From Hydra vulgaris (taxonomy: Eukaryota; Cnidaria; Hydrozoa; Anthoathecata; Hydridae): DNA of 64,000 nucleotides. The stretch covers positions 19,752,501 to 19,816,500 of the forward strand of contig NC_088926.1 in assembly GCF_038396675.1 (NCBI RefSeq). The letters run 5' to 3'. This document shows positions 51,700-63,847 of this stretch, piece by piece. Numbering within the stretch: position 1 is the stretch's first letter; the number at the start of each line of letters is the position of its first letter. The position numbers were made by a program, and so were the translations under genes. The notes under the pieces are model-generated. The model worked only from the letters and a program-made list of their open reading frames with translations, did not search any database and had not been told where the DNA came from.

Positions 51700-52835
51700 G
51701 AAAATGTTAAACAAAAACAAATTTAATTTGAATTTCTCGTTTTATACAATTTCTTATTTTGGATTTTACATTAAGTTTAACTAGTTAATTAGACAATTCA
51801 TGGATCAAAGAAAAACTATTACATTTTAAACTAAATATTCCTCAAATTAAGTGAAATGGAATGGTGAAGTAGCTAGGATTTTAAGGCCCTAAAACAAAAA
51901 CTAATGAAAGAGCCTGCTGACTAAAATATTTTATCAGTAATTGTGTAAAAATAATATTAAAGTTTTGCTACAAAATATAAATATTTTTATATTAATTACT
52001 CAATAAAATGTAAATTTTAGATTTAAAAGAGTTTATAACAAATCTCAAATGGAAAAATAATAAATCTCACAAGTTTTGATTATTTAAATACTTTTCTTCT
52101 AGCTTTTGTGTTTGCAAATCTGCATATTAATTTTTAAAGACCCATTCGTGCTGTCTAATATGTGTTATAAAATTAAGTAGCTTCATTTAAGTTAATTTCT
52201 TGTTTTTGTAAAAATTTAAAGGATAATAAATTTCACACATTGTTTGAATAAAAACACAATAAATACAAAATTAAATGCCCTAATTTTTATCCATTTTAAG
52301 TTTTCTTCTTTTTTGGTCAATTCAAGGCTTAATTCAATCAAAGCTTTTAAAATATTTTAAAATTAAACTTTTACAGCTATTAATGGTTGTAGCCAACCAG
52401 ACCGTAAAGTTGAATTTGTTTTTTTCAATGTAACTCCTGGCTTCCCCGTAATTATAGAGAGAAGATTCTGTCTTCTTAGATCTCTTTATGCTATTTTCAA
52501 AAATACATTATAAAGAGTATTTTTTTTAATTTATGGCTTTTAAAACTTTATCTTTAGCTTCACCTATTTCGTCGGAAAAATATTTAATTTATCTATTGCT
52601 TTACAATTGGGTTTAGCAGTTTTACCAGCAATCACAACATTCACACTAATTTTTATAATTTAAGTTAGAAAATTAATATCTTTAGGTTTGAGTAATATAT
52701 CTAAGTTTATTTCAAAATGCCTAGGGCTAAAAAGTTAAAAGTTAATCTCTTATTACCTTTCTTTCTTAAAATGTTTGAAGAATTGATTGATTATTTTTCT
52801 ACCTCAAATCTGTTAAAAGTTTGTTGCAATATTAT
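51700..52835. other. AT-rich DNA
   Basis: No gene or element supported. Confidence 0.4.
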
Positions 52836-52837
52836 AC

Positions 52838-53091
52838 CTTTGATATTTACATATCTACCTTTGCTACATATCTACTATTGTTACATATCTACAATTGTTA
52901 AATATCATCTATTTTTAAATATCTACTAATGTGACATATCTACTTGTGTGACATAACTACTAATGTGACATATCTGCTATTGTAACATATCAAATATTGT
53001 TACATATCTACTATTGTTACATATCAACTATTGTTACATATCTATTATTGTTACGTATCTGTTATTGCTACATATCTACTGTTGTTAGAAA
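52838..53091 (+). repeat. 17-bp minisatellite (ACATATCTACTATTGTT)n
   Basis: About fourteen diverged copies, unit length 15-18, ending 400 bases before the Kv-B tail exon. Confidence 0.8.
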
Positions 53092-53269
53092 TTAAAGCAA
53101 AACTAAATGATTTAAAAGGCATGTACTTGTTGGGCTAATTTTTTTAGTTATTTTGGTTTATTTTTTTTATTCCTTATTTTATTTTTTTATTTTGTATGCT
53201 GTTATATAATTGTTTTTAAAAAGTCTAAATTTTATCGATATGCAGTAATATGTTTTATTGATATTAATA

Positions 53270-53449
53270 GACCGTCGGTTCAATCCTACCAAAAAGAATC
53301 GTGGACTTAAAGTAAAAAAATATTCAACCCAGAAAACGTTGGAAATCTCAAAACACGGTAATACCGTAGACTCAAATAAATCTATATCTCTTACTAAGGT
53401 ATCCGTTTTAAAATCCGGTTTTAAATTCGCTTACAAGTGCAGTTTTTGA
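53270..53449 (+). other. Possible extra or decayed Kv-B tail segment
   Basis: An open stretch after TATTAATAG|AC reads RRFNPTKKNRG and VKKYSTQKTL, then stops at 53447-53449. KKYSTQKTL recalls KKSTQRTL in the Kv-A tail. A GTATCC donor at 53399 would end it in phase 0, which does not fit the phase-1 tail exon at 53499. It may be an old part of the tail with a frameshift, or chance. Low confidence. Confidence 0.25.
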
Positions 53450-53498
53450 TGACTCCATTCATTACAAGAATTTTCATGATGAAGAGACATCATTTCAG

Positions 53499-54193
53499 CA
53501 ATGAACAATGAACATAGTAACAATAACATACAAAGTTATGACCATAATAACAGTAAGTTTTATAACGATGAACTTACTAACAATGAACATAGTAACAATA
53601 ACATACAAAGTTATGACCATAATAACAGTAAGTTTTATAACGATGAACTTACTAACAATGGAAGTAATACTGATAAATATGTCTGCAATGAACCAAGAGT
53701 CTATGAAAATAATATCGATAACCTCATTAAAAATAATGAAGTTTCTCAAGAACAAGTAAAAAATTCTTTTAAAAGCATGGCGGAGTTTCATAGCTTTAAA
53801 AGTTCGAACGAAAGTCAACACTCAACAAATATAACAGCATCACTCAACAAATATAACAACAAAACAAAAGAGAGACAAACAAAGAATCACACATTTATAA
53901 ATGCAGATCAGAGTCTTAGCGAGCCGACAAAAAATCACAATATATATTCCGAAGATGCTAATAATAAAATTCACGACTACAAAAAAATTATTCATCTCGA
54001 TATCGGACAGTTTCAACCAAGAAGATTAAGCACGAAAGACAGAGCAGCAATACGCCAAAAGCTCAATAGTTTAAACAAAAGTAATGTACAAATTAACATG
54101 CGAAATCGCACTGTATCGCTAGTAAAACAAGATGTTGGAAAAAATGAAGTATTAGTATGGTGTGATGATTCGGAAGAAGGAAATGACGTATAA
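53499..54193 (+). CDS. Kv-B C-terminal tail exon (intact, no channel core found)
   Basis: Open frame of 231 codons after acceptor CATTTCAG|CA, which has the same phase and the same CA start as the tail exons of Kv-A and Kv-C. It is Asn/Lys/Ser-rich and begins with two identical 25-residue repeats. It ends with the module shared with Kv-A: KKIIHLDIGQ, RRLSTKDR, SLVKQDVGKNEV and W. TAA ends at 54193, with AATAAA at 54261 and 54292. There is no frame damage, unlike the truncated T1 exon upstream. It may be the last exon of a gene whose core was lost, or an alternative terminal exon for Kv-A exon 4. Expression is unknown. Confidence 0.68.
53504..53653 (+). repeat. Perfect 75-bp tandem duplication inside coding sequence
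   Basis: Two adjacent 75-base copies, identical by eye, each encoding 25 residues from NNEHSNNN to NDELT. A third partial start (AACAATG) follows. It keeps the Kv-B tail frame. Confidence 0.92.
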
Positions 54194-57000
54194 GCTACAA
54201 AATAACTGTAAAAATGTTATGTACATAACAACACCATTGCAATTCACATGTCTATAGATAAATAAATTTCAAACACAACTGCAAGAACTGCAATAAAAAA
54301 TTTAGCCTCTTATAATAAAATCCTTATTAAACTTTGGTGAGTGTGGTGGTGTAACTGCCGCTCTCAATTTATATGCTTTCGACTAGCATCCTAATTTTTT
54401 ATAAAGTTGTACTTGTTATAAAAATGTCATATAACTTTTTGCAAATTCTTGAAATATTTAGTTTTAATTTTTTTTTTTATTTTTTTTTTGTTTTACATTA
54501 TTTTTGTCTCGCTTATATTCACGATGCCTAATTTAAAGCATCTTTAGGTTTATTTAAAAAAAAGGTTTATTTTTTTTTAAAAAAAAGATTGTTTTGTTAA
54601 TGCGTGAAACAGAATTTTATCGGTGTTGTATATTTTTAATGCTGGAAAACTTTTTCAGTTACTTACAAGCAGTCAGTTAGCTTTTTTAGAAAACTGCTTC
54701 TTTTTAAGACATATTTAAGCCAACTGCTCTCACAGAAACTGTATTGTTCTTGAAAAGAAATTTTTAGGTACGAAATTAGGGTAATGATTTTAAAGTTCTA
54801 TGAAGAAAACTTTGCTTTCTTTTGTTTCTCATTGTTAAACGTAACATACTACCTTATCCGCTGAATAGCGCATATATCCTTAATATATCCGCTGAGTAGC
54901 GCATGTCTAAACTTTCAAACAAAGTCCAATGCACTTTGCTTCATGTGACGTGTATCTTATAATCAAGCGTTTGGAAAACTTAGTTGTAACCAGTTACATA
55001 TTAGTCGAACACAAAAGACTGACTTTTGATTTTATAAAAAGTAAACAACTCCATATTGTTATAGAGATCAGCTTAGCACGCATCAAATCCTTGTGTCAAA
55101 AGCTTTACCATAATTATAGGAATCTCAACTAGATCTTGGACAATTTGTTTTATTTTACCTTTGGCAACATGATGTTTAGTGGAAACGATGGTTTTTAGTT
55201 TCAGCTACTTCAGCAAGTGTTAAGTTTACAATGAATCAGATTGATGTCAGGTTGGCTATTCGGTCGGCTAGGTCCATTAAACTTTAATTAATTTTATCGA
55301 AATATCGGTACTTAACAAATCTGGAGGTCTTTTAAACTTGTATGGCAATAATATCTCTACTGCATGATGTTGGACACGAAGATATTGTTAACTCACAGGA
55401 AGAAGTTGATAATTTACTTAACTGGTCATTCATGTCAATCAGTGGCGTCGCTAGGGGAGTGCGGTCTGCACTGGGTGACACCATCGCTGCGTGACACTCC
55501 GGGATGACACCAAAAAATTGATAAAATGCAATTATGCCAGAACTTATTTTTCTAAAAGACCTTTTAGATATAGAGGACTCTTTTAGTTTCATCTTTCACC
55601 TGTTAGTCTAGAGGAGTTACACCAAACGCTTAACGTACTGATTGACAACAACCGCAGCGACACCAAAGTGAAACAAAAACTCAAATAATTTCTCCAGCAA
55701 AGGATAAGAGAGAAGGCCTATGGTTATTGCTGACAGTAAGTCAGAAAATCAATCTTTAATCAAACTCTTTTTTTGACATTACAAAATGACCTTGAATGGG
55801 ACAGTCACTTCCACCAGAATTGCTGCGCTAGAATATCGGGAATACATTACTGGGGTCGCATGTTGCCCCTTTAAACACATATTTAGACGAATTTGGTTAT
55901 TTAGGATACGGCCTTAGCTTGACCTGCGTTTTGTGACATCTCTTGTGCTCATTTCATTAAACTGTCAACCCTTGAGTAATATACTGCAACTAGATTTAAT
56001 GGACGCCCATGTCAACTCCGAAAACATTTTTCTCCGATTAATCAAAAAATCTCTGTATCGACTGATCACCCTTATAGAGCAATGTTTAAAGTCAAAACTA
56101 TTATGAAAAAATTTGAGGATTTTGCGATAGCTGAAACTCTTAGATCCAAAAATTGAATGATTAAAGTAATCTTTTTCGGGTTCCAAAATGTTCCTACTTA
56201 CCTATTTACTGTATTTTTTTATACATAAAATAGTAATAAAAATAGATAATAATAAACAACATTTTTAACTCGAATTTAATTTAATTCGATTTTAAGTATA
56301 TAACAAAAGCATGTTAAATACTTTGTATTAAAAGAAAAAAAAAACGGATTTAAAGAACTATTCTTTTCTGTTTCTATAGAAATAAACTTTTTTTTATCCG
56401 ATTTTTATTTTATACTTTTTTTATTTTCACTTTTTTAAACTTATTGTTGAACTGAAATGAAAAACTGAAAAAAAACCTGAAAAGGCCGGAATAAAATTGA
56501 ACTAAAAATACAAGAGAATAAAAGTGAGTGTATCGTAATTCAAAATTAAAACACTTGAAAAGCTTTTTTCATGTTATCTTGCGTGCAATTCGCTAATCAC
56601 TAAAAATAAAAACTTTAAAATTAGATTATTTTAGCAAAGCAATTAAACGAAACGGTTCAGTTTTAAAGTCGACAATTAAAAGCTGAAGTATTTCTATTAC
56701 TATTGAAATTAAAAAACTTTTACTTTTAAAAATTTATGTTTTATTATTTCTTTGTTTAAAGATAAACTTTAACTGATAATAATCATAATTATAATAATAA
56801 TCATAACAATAACAATATTGGTAATAATAATATTGAATTATAAGCTTATACATTTGACTTACAACTCTTATTAAAAAATTATTATTATTGCATTGAATGA
56901 GTGATTATGGCGAAACTAACATGTTTATTTTGCCATTCACTCATTCATTACAATATTATAAATAAATTAAAAGTACCCTTATGAGAAAAAAATACAGACT
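54194..57000. other. Kv-B 3' flank and Kv-C upstream DNA
   Basis: AATAAA at 54261-54266 and 54292-54297 may serve Kv-B. CAGTGGCGTCGCTAGGGG at 55440 resembles a hAT end, with higher-GC DNA to about 55560, but no partner end or transposase was found. A hairpin lies at about 56895-56952 (AATGAGTGATTATGGC with its near-complement). Confidence 0.45.
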
Positions 57001-57008
57001 TATATAAG
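57001..57008 (+). promoter_or_regulatory. TATA-like box upstream of Kv-C
   Basis: TATATAAG lies 134 bases before the Kv-C ATG, in DNA without coding features. In so AT-rich a genome such matches are common, so this is weak support for a promoter. Confidence 0.25.
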
Positions 57009-57141
57009 ACTGTGACCAGATATAACAATTTCTCTTTTTTACTAAGTTTTATTCATTCTTCAAATGTTAACAACTGCAAGGTGTACAAATAAAGAACTTC
57101 TTGCTTTTCACTTAATCTAATTAAAGTGTGAATTCTTCCGA

Positions 57142-57435
57142 ATGATGAATCACGAAGAACTTCTTGTAACTGACGGTCTCAAAAATAATATTGGCCGAAT
57201 AATTATTAATGTTGGTGGATCAAGACATGAATGTTATATCAGTACTATTCAAAATTTTCCAGATACAAGATTGTTTTGGATAGCTGAGACCGCATTGGCA
57301 ATGGAAAATTTAAGTGTGGAGACAAGTGAATTTTTCTTTGATAGACACCCGGGGTGTTTTGAGAATATTTTGAACTATTGCCGGACTGGTAGACTTCATT
57401 GCCCAAAAGATGTGTGCGGTCCCCTTTTTCAAGAG
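57142..57435 (+). CDS. Kv-C exon 1: T1 domain, first part
   Basis: 98 codons from tandem ATG ATG to donor CAAGAG|GTATGT. It carries [29 protein letters not shown] and [14 protein letters not shown]. The N-terminal leader is 19 residues before the T1 fold and differs from that of Kv-A. Phase 0 at the donor. Confidence 0.92.
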
Positions 57436-58296
57436 GTATGTTTTATATTTCTAATTTATTACCACTCTATTCTTGCATTTAAGTAAAAAAAATATGTTTT
57501 TACAATCAAAAATTATTTAATTACCTAATTTATATAACAATTTTATCAAATATTAACCAATAGTATCAAAATAGTTTGTTTATCTCTTAACAAAGTTGAA
57601 TAAATAAAATAAAAAATGAATCAATCAAAAAACGATTCAGTTCGGCAGGTATAAAGTTATGATAAAAAAAATTATTAAGTTATAAATATATTTAAACAAA
57701 ATAGGAAAATTTGAACAAATTAAATTTTTTTAAATTGTTTAAAATTGAGTTTTAAAACAATTTTTTTTTTTCACTTTGTATCTTATAAATTTTCATTTGT
57801 TTTTAGGAGCTTGAGTTTTGGGGTGTAGATGAAATGATGATGCAACCTTGTTGTTGGCCTAATTATAGTGAATACAGAGAAGTTAGTAAAAACCTGAAAT
57901 TATTTGAAGTTGAAGAAGATGAACTTTTGTTATATGAAAAAAACTTGGATGAGACCTCAAAAGGAAAAGTTTTATTGGAAAAACTTACCAGAAAAATATC
58001 ACATATTTTACCACAAAAAAAATACATTGAGAATGTATGTATACAATGATCCAAACTAAGCCAATTGGGGCAAATACCGAGCGCTGGGGTTTTTAAAGGA
58101 GTTATTGTAAGAGTAGTAAACTCTTTTATTTTAGTAAAAAAAAGGGTAGCTTGGTTTGGTAATAACTCTGCCCATTTTTTTCTTGATATAAAAATATAAA
58201 ACAATTGTTTCAAAAATTACAATTTGGCTAGCATTTCTATCTAGTAAAATTTATGTACACATTTTATATATATTTTAAAATATATTCAAAACTTAA

Positions 58297-58385
<89 letters not shown>

Positions 58386-60294
58386 ATTTTTCCACCTACC
58401 ACAGCAACCTTTAAATAAAAAACAAATTTGCGAAGGCGAAACTATTGAAATAAATTACCTTTTTTACTATTGAAAAAATAGCAAAAAAGGTAAAATATCT
58501 CCAAAACTTAATTTCGTCTACTTTTAAAACGTATAGTTTTAAGTATTTAAGTTAACACAAGTACATGTGTTAAAGTAAAAAAGCAAGGTAAAAAAATTAT
58601 TTTTCATCCAATAGGATAAAATTTTAAAAATAGTCAAAGCAATATGTTTTAGCTAAAACATATTGCTTTGATACTTTTGATGGCTTACTTAATGTAAAGC
58701 TCTCTTTTTTTATAAGTTTAGCATTATAGAAATTTATTTGAATATATATGTATTACTTTTTAAGGGGTGTTGCATAGATAAAATGAGAAAAATGTATAGA
58801 TAATATAAGAAGCGGCTGTATCAAAGATATAATAGGTAGACGTGAAATGATATGAATGGAGCTTGTATAAAAGTTAAAAAAGGGTAATAAAATTTATAAT
58901 AAATGAGTGTATAAAAATTATGAAAGTTAGGTGTATAAAAGATATGAAAGGTGGGTGTATAAAAGAAGTGAGAGGAAAATATATAAATGTTATGAAAGCT
59001 AAATGTACAACCGATATGAAAGTTGGATCTTTAAATTAGGCCTTAAAGTAACTTTTTTTCGCTTCTCTCTTAATTAAGAATATTTAAAGTTAAGCAAGTG
59101 AAATTTAGGTAATGGCTGTGAGCGATGAAGTGGTGAATGGTGGAGAGGTGTACAAAGACTGATAATAAATTACCATAAAATTGATGTATAATAAAATCAT
59201 ATAGAAAAAGAATACTTCGTATAATGTAAAAACATTTTCCTCTAAAAAAATATTTTTTAATTTACTTTTATGCATGTAATATAACAATATATTTGCGTTT
59301 ACATAGACTTTATCTATATTGATCTATATAAATCTAAATTATTTTTTTTTAGACAATAACTGGTATAAACATTTTCATAGTATTGCTCTCAATAGTAACC
59401 TTCTGTTTATCAACAGAACCGGTATTTAAAAGGCAAGAAAAGTTGTTTAATTCATTCGAAATATTCTATTGCATATTTTTCACTCTGGATTTAATTTTAC
59501 GAATTGTTTGTTGCCCTTCAATGGTGAACCTTTTCAAAGAATATCTCACGTGGTTTGATATAATTTCTATACTGCCATTTTATTATGAGTTTGTTTTTAA
59601 AAAAAGAGAAATTGGATTTTTATTACTTTTACGGTTGCTTCGTATATTTCGGCTACCTCGGTACTTCAAAGGTTTCCGAGGTATGATAGTAATAGGCGAG
59701 ACATTAAAAGCAAGCTTTGAACAACTATTGTTGCTAATATTAGTGCTTACGATTCCCATGGTGGTTTTTGCAACAATGGTGTATTATGCTGAAAAGGTAT
59801 TTTGGTATTTGAATTAAAAATAATTTTAAGATTTTGGTAGAGATAATGATTTTATATAGTATTTGTGTTTTTATTTTTAATTATTATTTAATATTATTAA
59901 AATATTATATATATATATATATATTATTATTATTATTTTTATCATTTTTATTATTTGTTATTAGTATTTTCTTATCTCTATGTTATTATTACCAGCTCAT
60001 TTAGTTTTATTTTCATTTAGTTTATTTAGTGGATAATTATTTTAGTTTATTTTATTATCATTTGAAGCTTGTATGTTTAATATTTAATCGCTTAATAAGT
60101 TTGAAACGCCTAGTTTTCAACGTTAAGAATGATTTTGAAGATAATTTCAATGCAAAAAAGTAAAAAAACTTCTAAATGCATTTAAGAATAAAAATGGTAC
60201 TTCACTAGTATAACTATAAATAAACCAGTAGGTTTGTTCAAAGAATTTTTCACGAATCTTTTTGATTAATAATATATATATATATGTGTGTGTG

Positions 60295-60383
<89 letters not shown>

Positions 60384-61874
60384 ATATATATATATTAGCA
60401 TTTAACTAGGAACTTTATGCCTCCTTCCTTAGGAGGCGTAAAGTTCCTAGTAAAAAGACGCCAGCTTAACCCAAAATGTCGCATTTTAGGTTAAGCTGGC
60501 GTCGAACCTCGCACCTCTTGGTTCTGAGCCAGAATTCTAGCAACTGCACCACCACCTTTATAAAAAAAATTATTATGTTATGTATAGTATAGTTAAAGTA
60601 TACTCTTTAAAGTAGTATACTCTTTAAACTATATAAGTTTATTAGAACAAAAGATTAAAATAGGATAGTTGTGGCAAATTAGCTTTTAAATGCCAAAACT
60701 TTTGTGGCAACGGCTCGACATTAGGTTTAAATTGTCGATTGGGACCATGTACGATTTTGTTGTGTGTTTATAAATTGTTTAAAATATTTTATAGTAAAAA
60801 TTAAAACAATTACTTCTAAAGTATCATACTCAAGATTCTTGTTTTACCTTGATTTTTCTAACTATTTGGAAATAAAGTTAGATGTCTGTTTCTAATTATT
60901 TTTTATAAGCATTTACTAAAGTTAGTATTGTTTCATACTGGTTTTTACCAAAAGAAAATTGTAATCTTGTGATAAATTTCAGGTCTAACACTAGCTCTAC
61001 TCTAACCAAAAGACAATTAGGCGTTAAGCTGTTGTAAAACCAAGAAACCATCAGTGTCGTTTTTTTATTAATTAATTAATTTATTTTTATTTATTTTGTG
61101 TGTGTGTGTGTGTGTCCTATAGCATCTTTAAAGTTCTCCCTTTTTGATTTTCGGTTTAACCTTAATGCCTAAAAAAAATTATGGTGAACAAATATATTTT
61201 TAAAAAATGACGTCATTGCTTTTTTATATTGTTGCTTTTGAGCGCTATGGTGTCTTTTATCGCTCTTATCGCTCTTTTGAGCGCTGTGGTTTTATCGCTC
61301 TTATATCATTGGAGTGTTTGCTGTTTTATTGCCTTTTTTTTTCAACTTTTTAATTTTTTTTTAACAATTTTGTAGTTAGGTAATAAGAAGTTTATTAACA
61401 GAGATAAATTTTTTTTTTATAAATTTTCTTTTTTTTTTACCAAAATATTAGAACAGTGATTCTAACTTCGAAAGCATTCCACGTTCATTTTGGTGGGCTA
61501 TAATTACTTTAACTACTGTTGGTTACGGTGATATGTCGCCAACTTCATTAGCGGGAAAAATAATTGGTGGATTTTGTGCCTCATTTGGAATACTCGTGGT
61601 TGCACTTCCGATATCTATTATTGGAAGTAATTTTTCGTTTTACTATTCTTACGCAAAAGCAAAAATGGAACTTCCTAAACACGAGAGCAAAGTTTTGAGT
61701 CAAAAGAATCAAAATCAAAGACTGAAAGATAAACAAGATGGTATTTTTCTTTATTTTCTATTTAAAACTATTATAAGTTTTTTTTTAAATTACAAAATAT
61801 TACAATTAATTCTTTTAACAGCAAAAATTTACAATACAATGGATGAAAAAGTGATAAAAAACTATGTTAAATAA
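57142..61874 (+). CDS. Kv-C: Shaw/Kv3-like voltage-gated potassium channel, short tail
   Basis: Exons 57142-57435, 57807-58034, 59353-59796, 61452-61740 and 61822-61874 join to about 435 residues, with phases 0,0,0,1 as in Kv-A. T1 has the zinc motif H-x5-C-x20-CC across exons 1 and 2. S1-S5 is 148 residues, as in Kv-A, with F217 and D220 in S2 and D243 in S3. S4 has L265 in the first charge slot, then R268 R271 R274 R277 K280. The filter is TVGYGD (344-349) and S6 has PIS (375-377). The start ATG has an in-frame TAA at 57118-57120. The tail is only 17 residues, without the RRLS/SLVKQD module of Kv-A and Kv-B. The last intron is 81 bases, a multiple of three and stop-free, so retention would lengthen the protein rather than break it. 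Confidence 0.9.
57807..58034 (+). CDS. Kv-C exon 2: T1 second part and acidic linker
   Basis: 76 codons between acceptor TGTTTTTAG|GAG and donor GAGAAT|GTATGT. It opens ELEFWGVDE and contains MQPCCW, completing the zinc site. The linker is more acidic (EVEEDE) than in Kv-A and four residues shorter. Phase 0 at both ends. Confidence 0.9.
58035..59352. other. Kv-C intron 2
   Basis: Contains a (TA)n array (58296-58382), a perfect 38-bp palindrome (58634-58671), and a loose repeat of GTATAAAAGATATGAAAG at about 58800-59010. No exon seen. Confidence 0.5.
59353..59796 (+). CDS. Kv-C exon 3: S1 to S5 with voltage sensor
   Basis: 148 codons between acceptor TTTTTTAG|ACA and donor GAAAAG|GTATTT. S4 reads [19 protein letters not shown]: the first gating-charge slot is Leu, and a Pro precedes the Arg at the fifth slot. 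S5 ends VYYAEK at the same junction as in Kv-A. Confidence 0.92.
59797..61451. other. Kv-C intron 3 with (GT)n, hairpins and SINE
   Basis: A (GT)n tract of about 100 bases (60284-60382), two adjacent hairpins (60405-60451 and 60458-60503), a SINE fragment, and a short (GT)n near 61097-61115. No exon seen. Confidence 0.6.
60498..60556 (-). mobile_element. tRNA-derived SINE head
   Basis: On the minus strand: GGTGGTGCAGTTGCTAGAAT (A box region), GGCTCAGAACCAAGAGG, and B box GGTTCGACGCC (60498-60508). Beyond the B box it enters a hairpin that repeats the same GACGCCAGCTTAACC sequence in reverse. The tail is absent. Confidence 0.65.
61452..61740 (+). CDS. Kv-C exon 4: pore loop and S6
   Basis: 96 codons plus one base between acceptor AAATATTAG|AAC and donor GATG|GTATTT. 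It contains [17 protein letters not shown] and S6 ending [10 protein letters not shown], then KMELPKHE. The filter is intact and Pro-Ile-Ser stands at the S6 bend. It is one codon longer than the Kv-A exon. Confidence 0.92.
61822..61874 (+). CDS. Kv-C exon 5: short terminal exon
   Basis: After acceptor TTCTTTTAACAG|CA, the G left by exon 4 plus CA gives Ala, then [16 protein letters not shown] and TAA. The G|CA junction is the same as at the tail exons of Kv-A and Kv-B, which supports this acceptor. A further alternative tail exon beyond the window cannot be excluded. Confidence 0.65.
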
Positions 61875-62015
61875 GTACATTTCAGAGCCCTAGTTAAATG
61901 TCCTCTACAATGACAATAACATACAACTATTGTGTTGACTGCTGTATTTAGTTATAAAACAAGACAATAACAGTTGTAATTTTTTTACCGAATAGTTTCA
62001 TACAATAGTTAAGAA

Positions 62016-63521
62016 CAATGCCGGATTTACTGTAGGGCTTTTTGAGCAAAAGCCCTGGGCCCCACATGTAAGAGAGTCTCTAATATAATAAAGAAATTAG
62101 TTTTAAGCCTACTTTCGTAAACAATTAATGTTAAGTCTTTATAAAACTTGACTTTATTTTCCTAATAACTTATGTTAACAGCTTAACACTGATTGGTTAA
62201 TGACAATTTCTTGGATCAAGGAGAAGAGATCACCTGCTGAGAGATTTGTAACATATTTGTAACATAGCAAATCAGGGACATGCAGCGCAATATATGCTTG
62301 AGACCATTTTGAAATTTCTAATTCACAAAAAATTGATATTAAGTGTTGTTGTGGGCAGTCATACGACAATGCCTCAGCAATTAGTAGAAACTACGAAGCT
62401 GCACAAATAAAATTTAAAGAAATTAGCAGTTTGGATACTTTTTGTTGGATATTCTCTGAATTTGGTAGAAGTGGCTTCAGCTGAGAGTTGTTCGAGTGCT
62501 GTGAGTTTTTTTAACATTATTGAGGAGCTGTAAAAATGTTTGTTGTACCAGTTACACACGTCGTTATGAGATGCTGTGGAAAGTTTTGAAAGGAGAAGAT
62601 AATAACGGTGAATGTTTACCTAAAAAATTAGCGCAATGCGCTATTTTTGTCGAGTAGATACTAATTAGGCTCTTGCAAATGGCTATTCGCAAACTGGAGA
62701 TGTGCTCCATAAACCTGTTAATGACAGAGATAATCTAGCTGAAGTACGCTGCAAAGCTCTGGGTCTTTATGCGCGCTTGCTGCCTCTGGAAACTAAAATA
62801 TACTTAATACTCTAGAATGACATCTTTTAAATTAAAAGCTACAATTAAATAACAATGTGTCCAGCATCGAGTCACAGAAGGAGTTTGTTATATTAAAATG
62901 TAATTATTTTGAAAAAAAAGGAGCAAAAAGGATTAGAGAAAGCTGGCACATAAAAATATTTGATAACTTCTTCAAGAACTCAAAATGTAAGACTAACTCC
63001 CTTAGACTGTGTACATGCAACTTCCACTCAAATGTCGCTTGATTACGTGGAAATTTCGTGATGAGAGCTTCATTACCGATGAGTAATGAGGCTCTCTACG
63101 CGGAAATATTGTTTCCTATAATGAAACTCATCAAAAATAGGCTGTATACCTCAGTGCTTCAACAACGATGTAACAACCAGGCTACTAGGAGTATTGAAAA
63201 AGACATCATAAGAGTAATGAACTTTAATGATATTGTCAATGACATTGCAAGACCAAAAAACTAGAAAACTACATTTATGATTTATTTCTAGTATTATAAA
63301 AGTGACACTTTTCAAACGTGACAACTCAAACTATTCTTTGAGAAAGTGTAATACTTTTTCTGAAAGCACGCTTTGAATCATTTACTATTTGATTTTATAG
63401 ATAATAAACTCATGTCATTAATCAAATGACTATGCCAAATATTGCATTACCAATTATCCTAAGGCAAAGAGCTACTTACTAAGTTACAGCCCGGGCCCCA
63501 ACAATTGTAAACCCGGCCCTG
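62016..63521 (+). mobile_element. ZMYM1-like hAT element, degenerate
   Basis: The left end CAATGCCGGATTTAC and the right end GTAAACCCGGCCCTG are imperfect inverted copies. Flanks GTTAAGAA and GTAAGAAT could be a decayed 8-bp duplication. Inside, frames read GHAAQYMLETILKFLIHKK, YSLNLVEVASAESCSSAVSF, ALANGYSQTGDVL, LYARLLPLETKIYLIL and RTQNVRLTPLD, the order of a DUF4371/ZMYM1-like protein. The C-terminal hAT segment is missing. The element starts about 140 bases after the Kv-C stop. Confidence 0.65.
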
Positions 63522-63847
63522 GTAAGAATAGGTAGCACTTAGAATTATTTAGTTGTTGTTATTATTTCTATGAATAGGTCACTTAGTGTTACTTCGTGTC
63601 AATATCTTGGTATGAAAACCACATAGTGGGTGTCAGTTTTAGTCAATGTTAGTATGTGTCAGAAAAATTATTCTAGTAAAGACGTCAAAGAACAATACCA
63701 ATCTTCAATTTTTTTAAAGTTGCATTTAAAAAAAATTGAACTAAACGAGCATTTTTCTTTATCACCTAATGTCAATAATTTACACTTTTAGAAGTAAGTG
63801 GACTAGATGGTATTAAAATTACTTTGACATATTCAAAAGTAATAACA
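63522..63847. other. AT-rich spacer
   Basis: No gene or element supported. Confidence 0.4.

Noticed and set aside
53495..53821. Minus-strand frame of 108 codons
   Set aside because: It is the shadow of the Kv-B tail exon; its repeats come from the 75-bp duplication.
55440..55620. Complete hAT element starting CAGTGGCGTCGC
   Set aside because: Only one end is visible; no matching inverted end, target duplication or transposase could be found.
60147..60401. Thr-His repeat frame
   Set aside because: Translation of the (GT)n microsatellite.
62087..62092. AATAAA as the Kv-C polyadenylation signal
   Set aside because: It lies inside the inserted hAT element, over 200 bases after the stop; it may be used, but nothing here supports it over chance.
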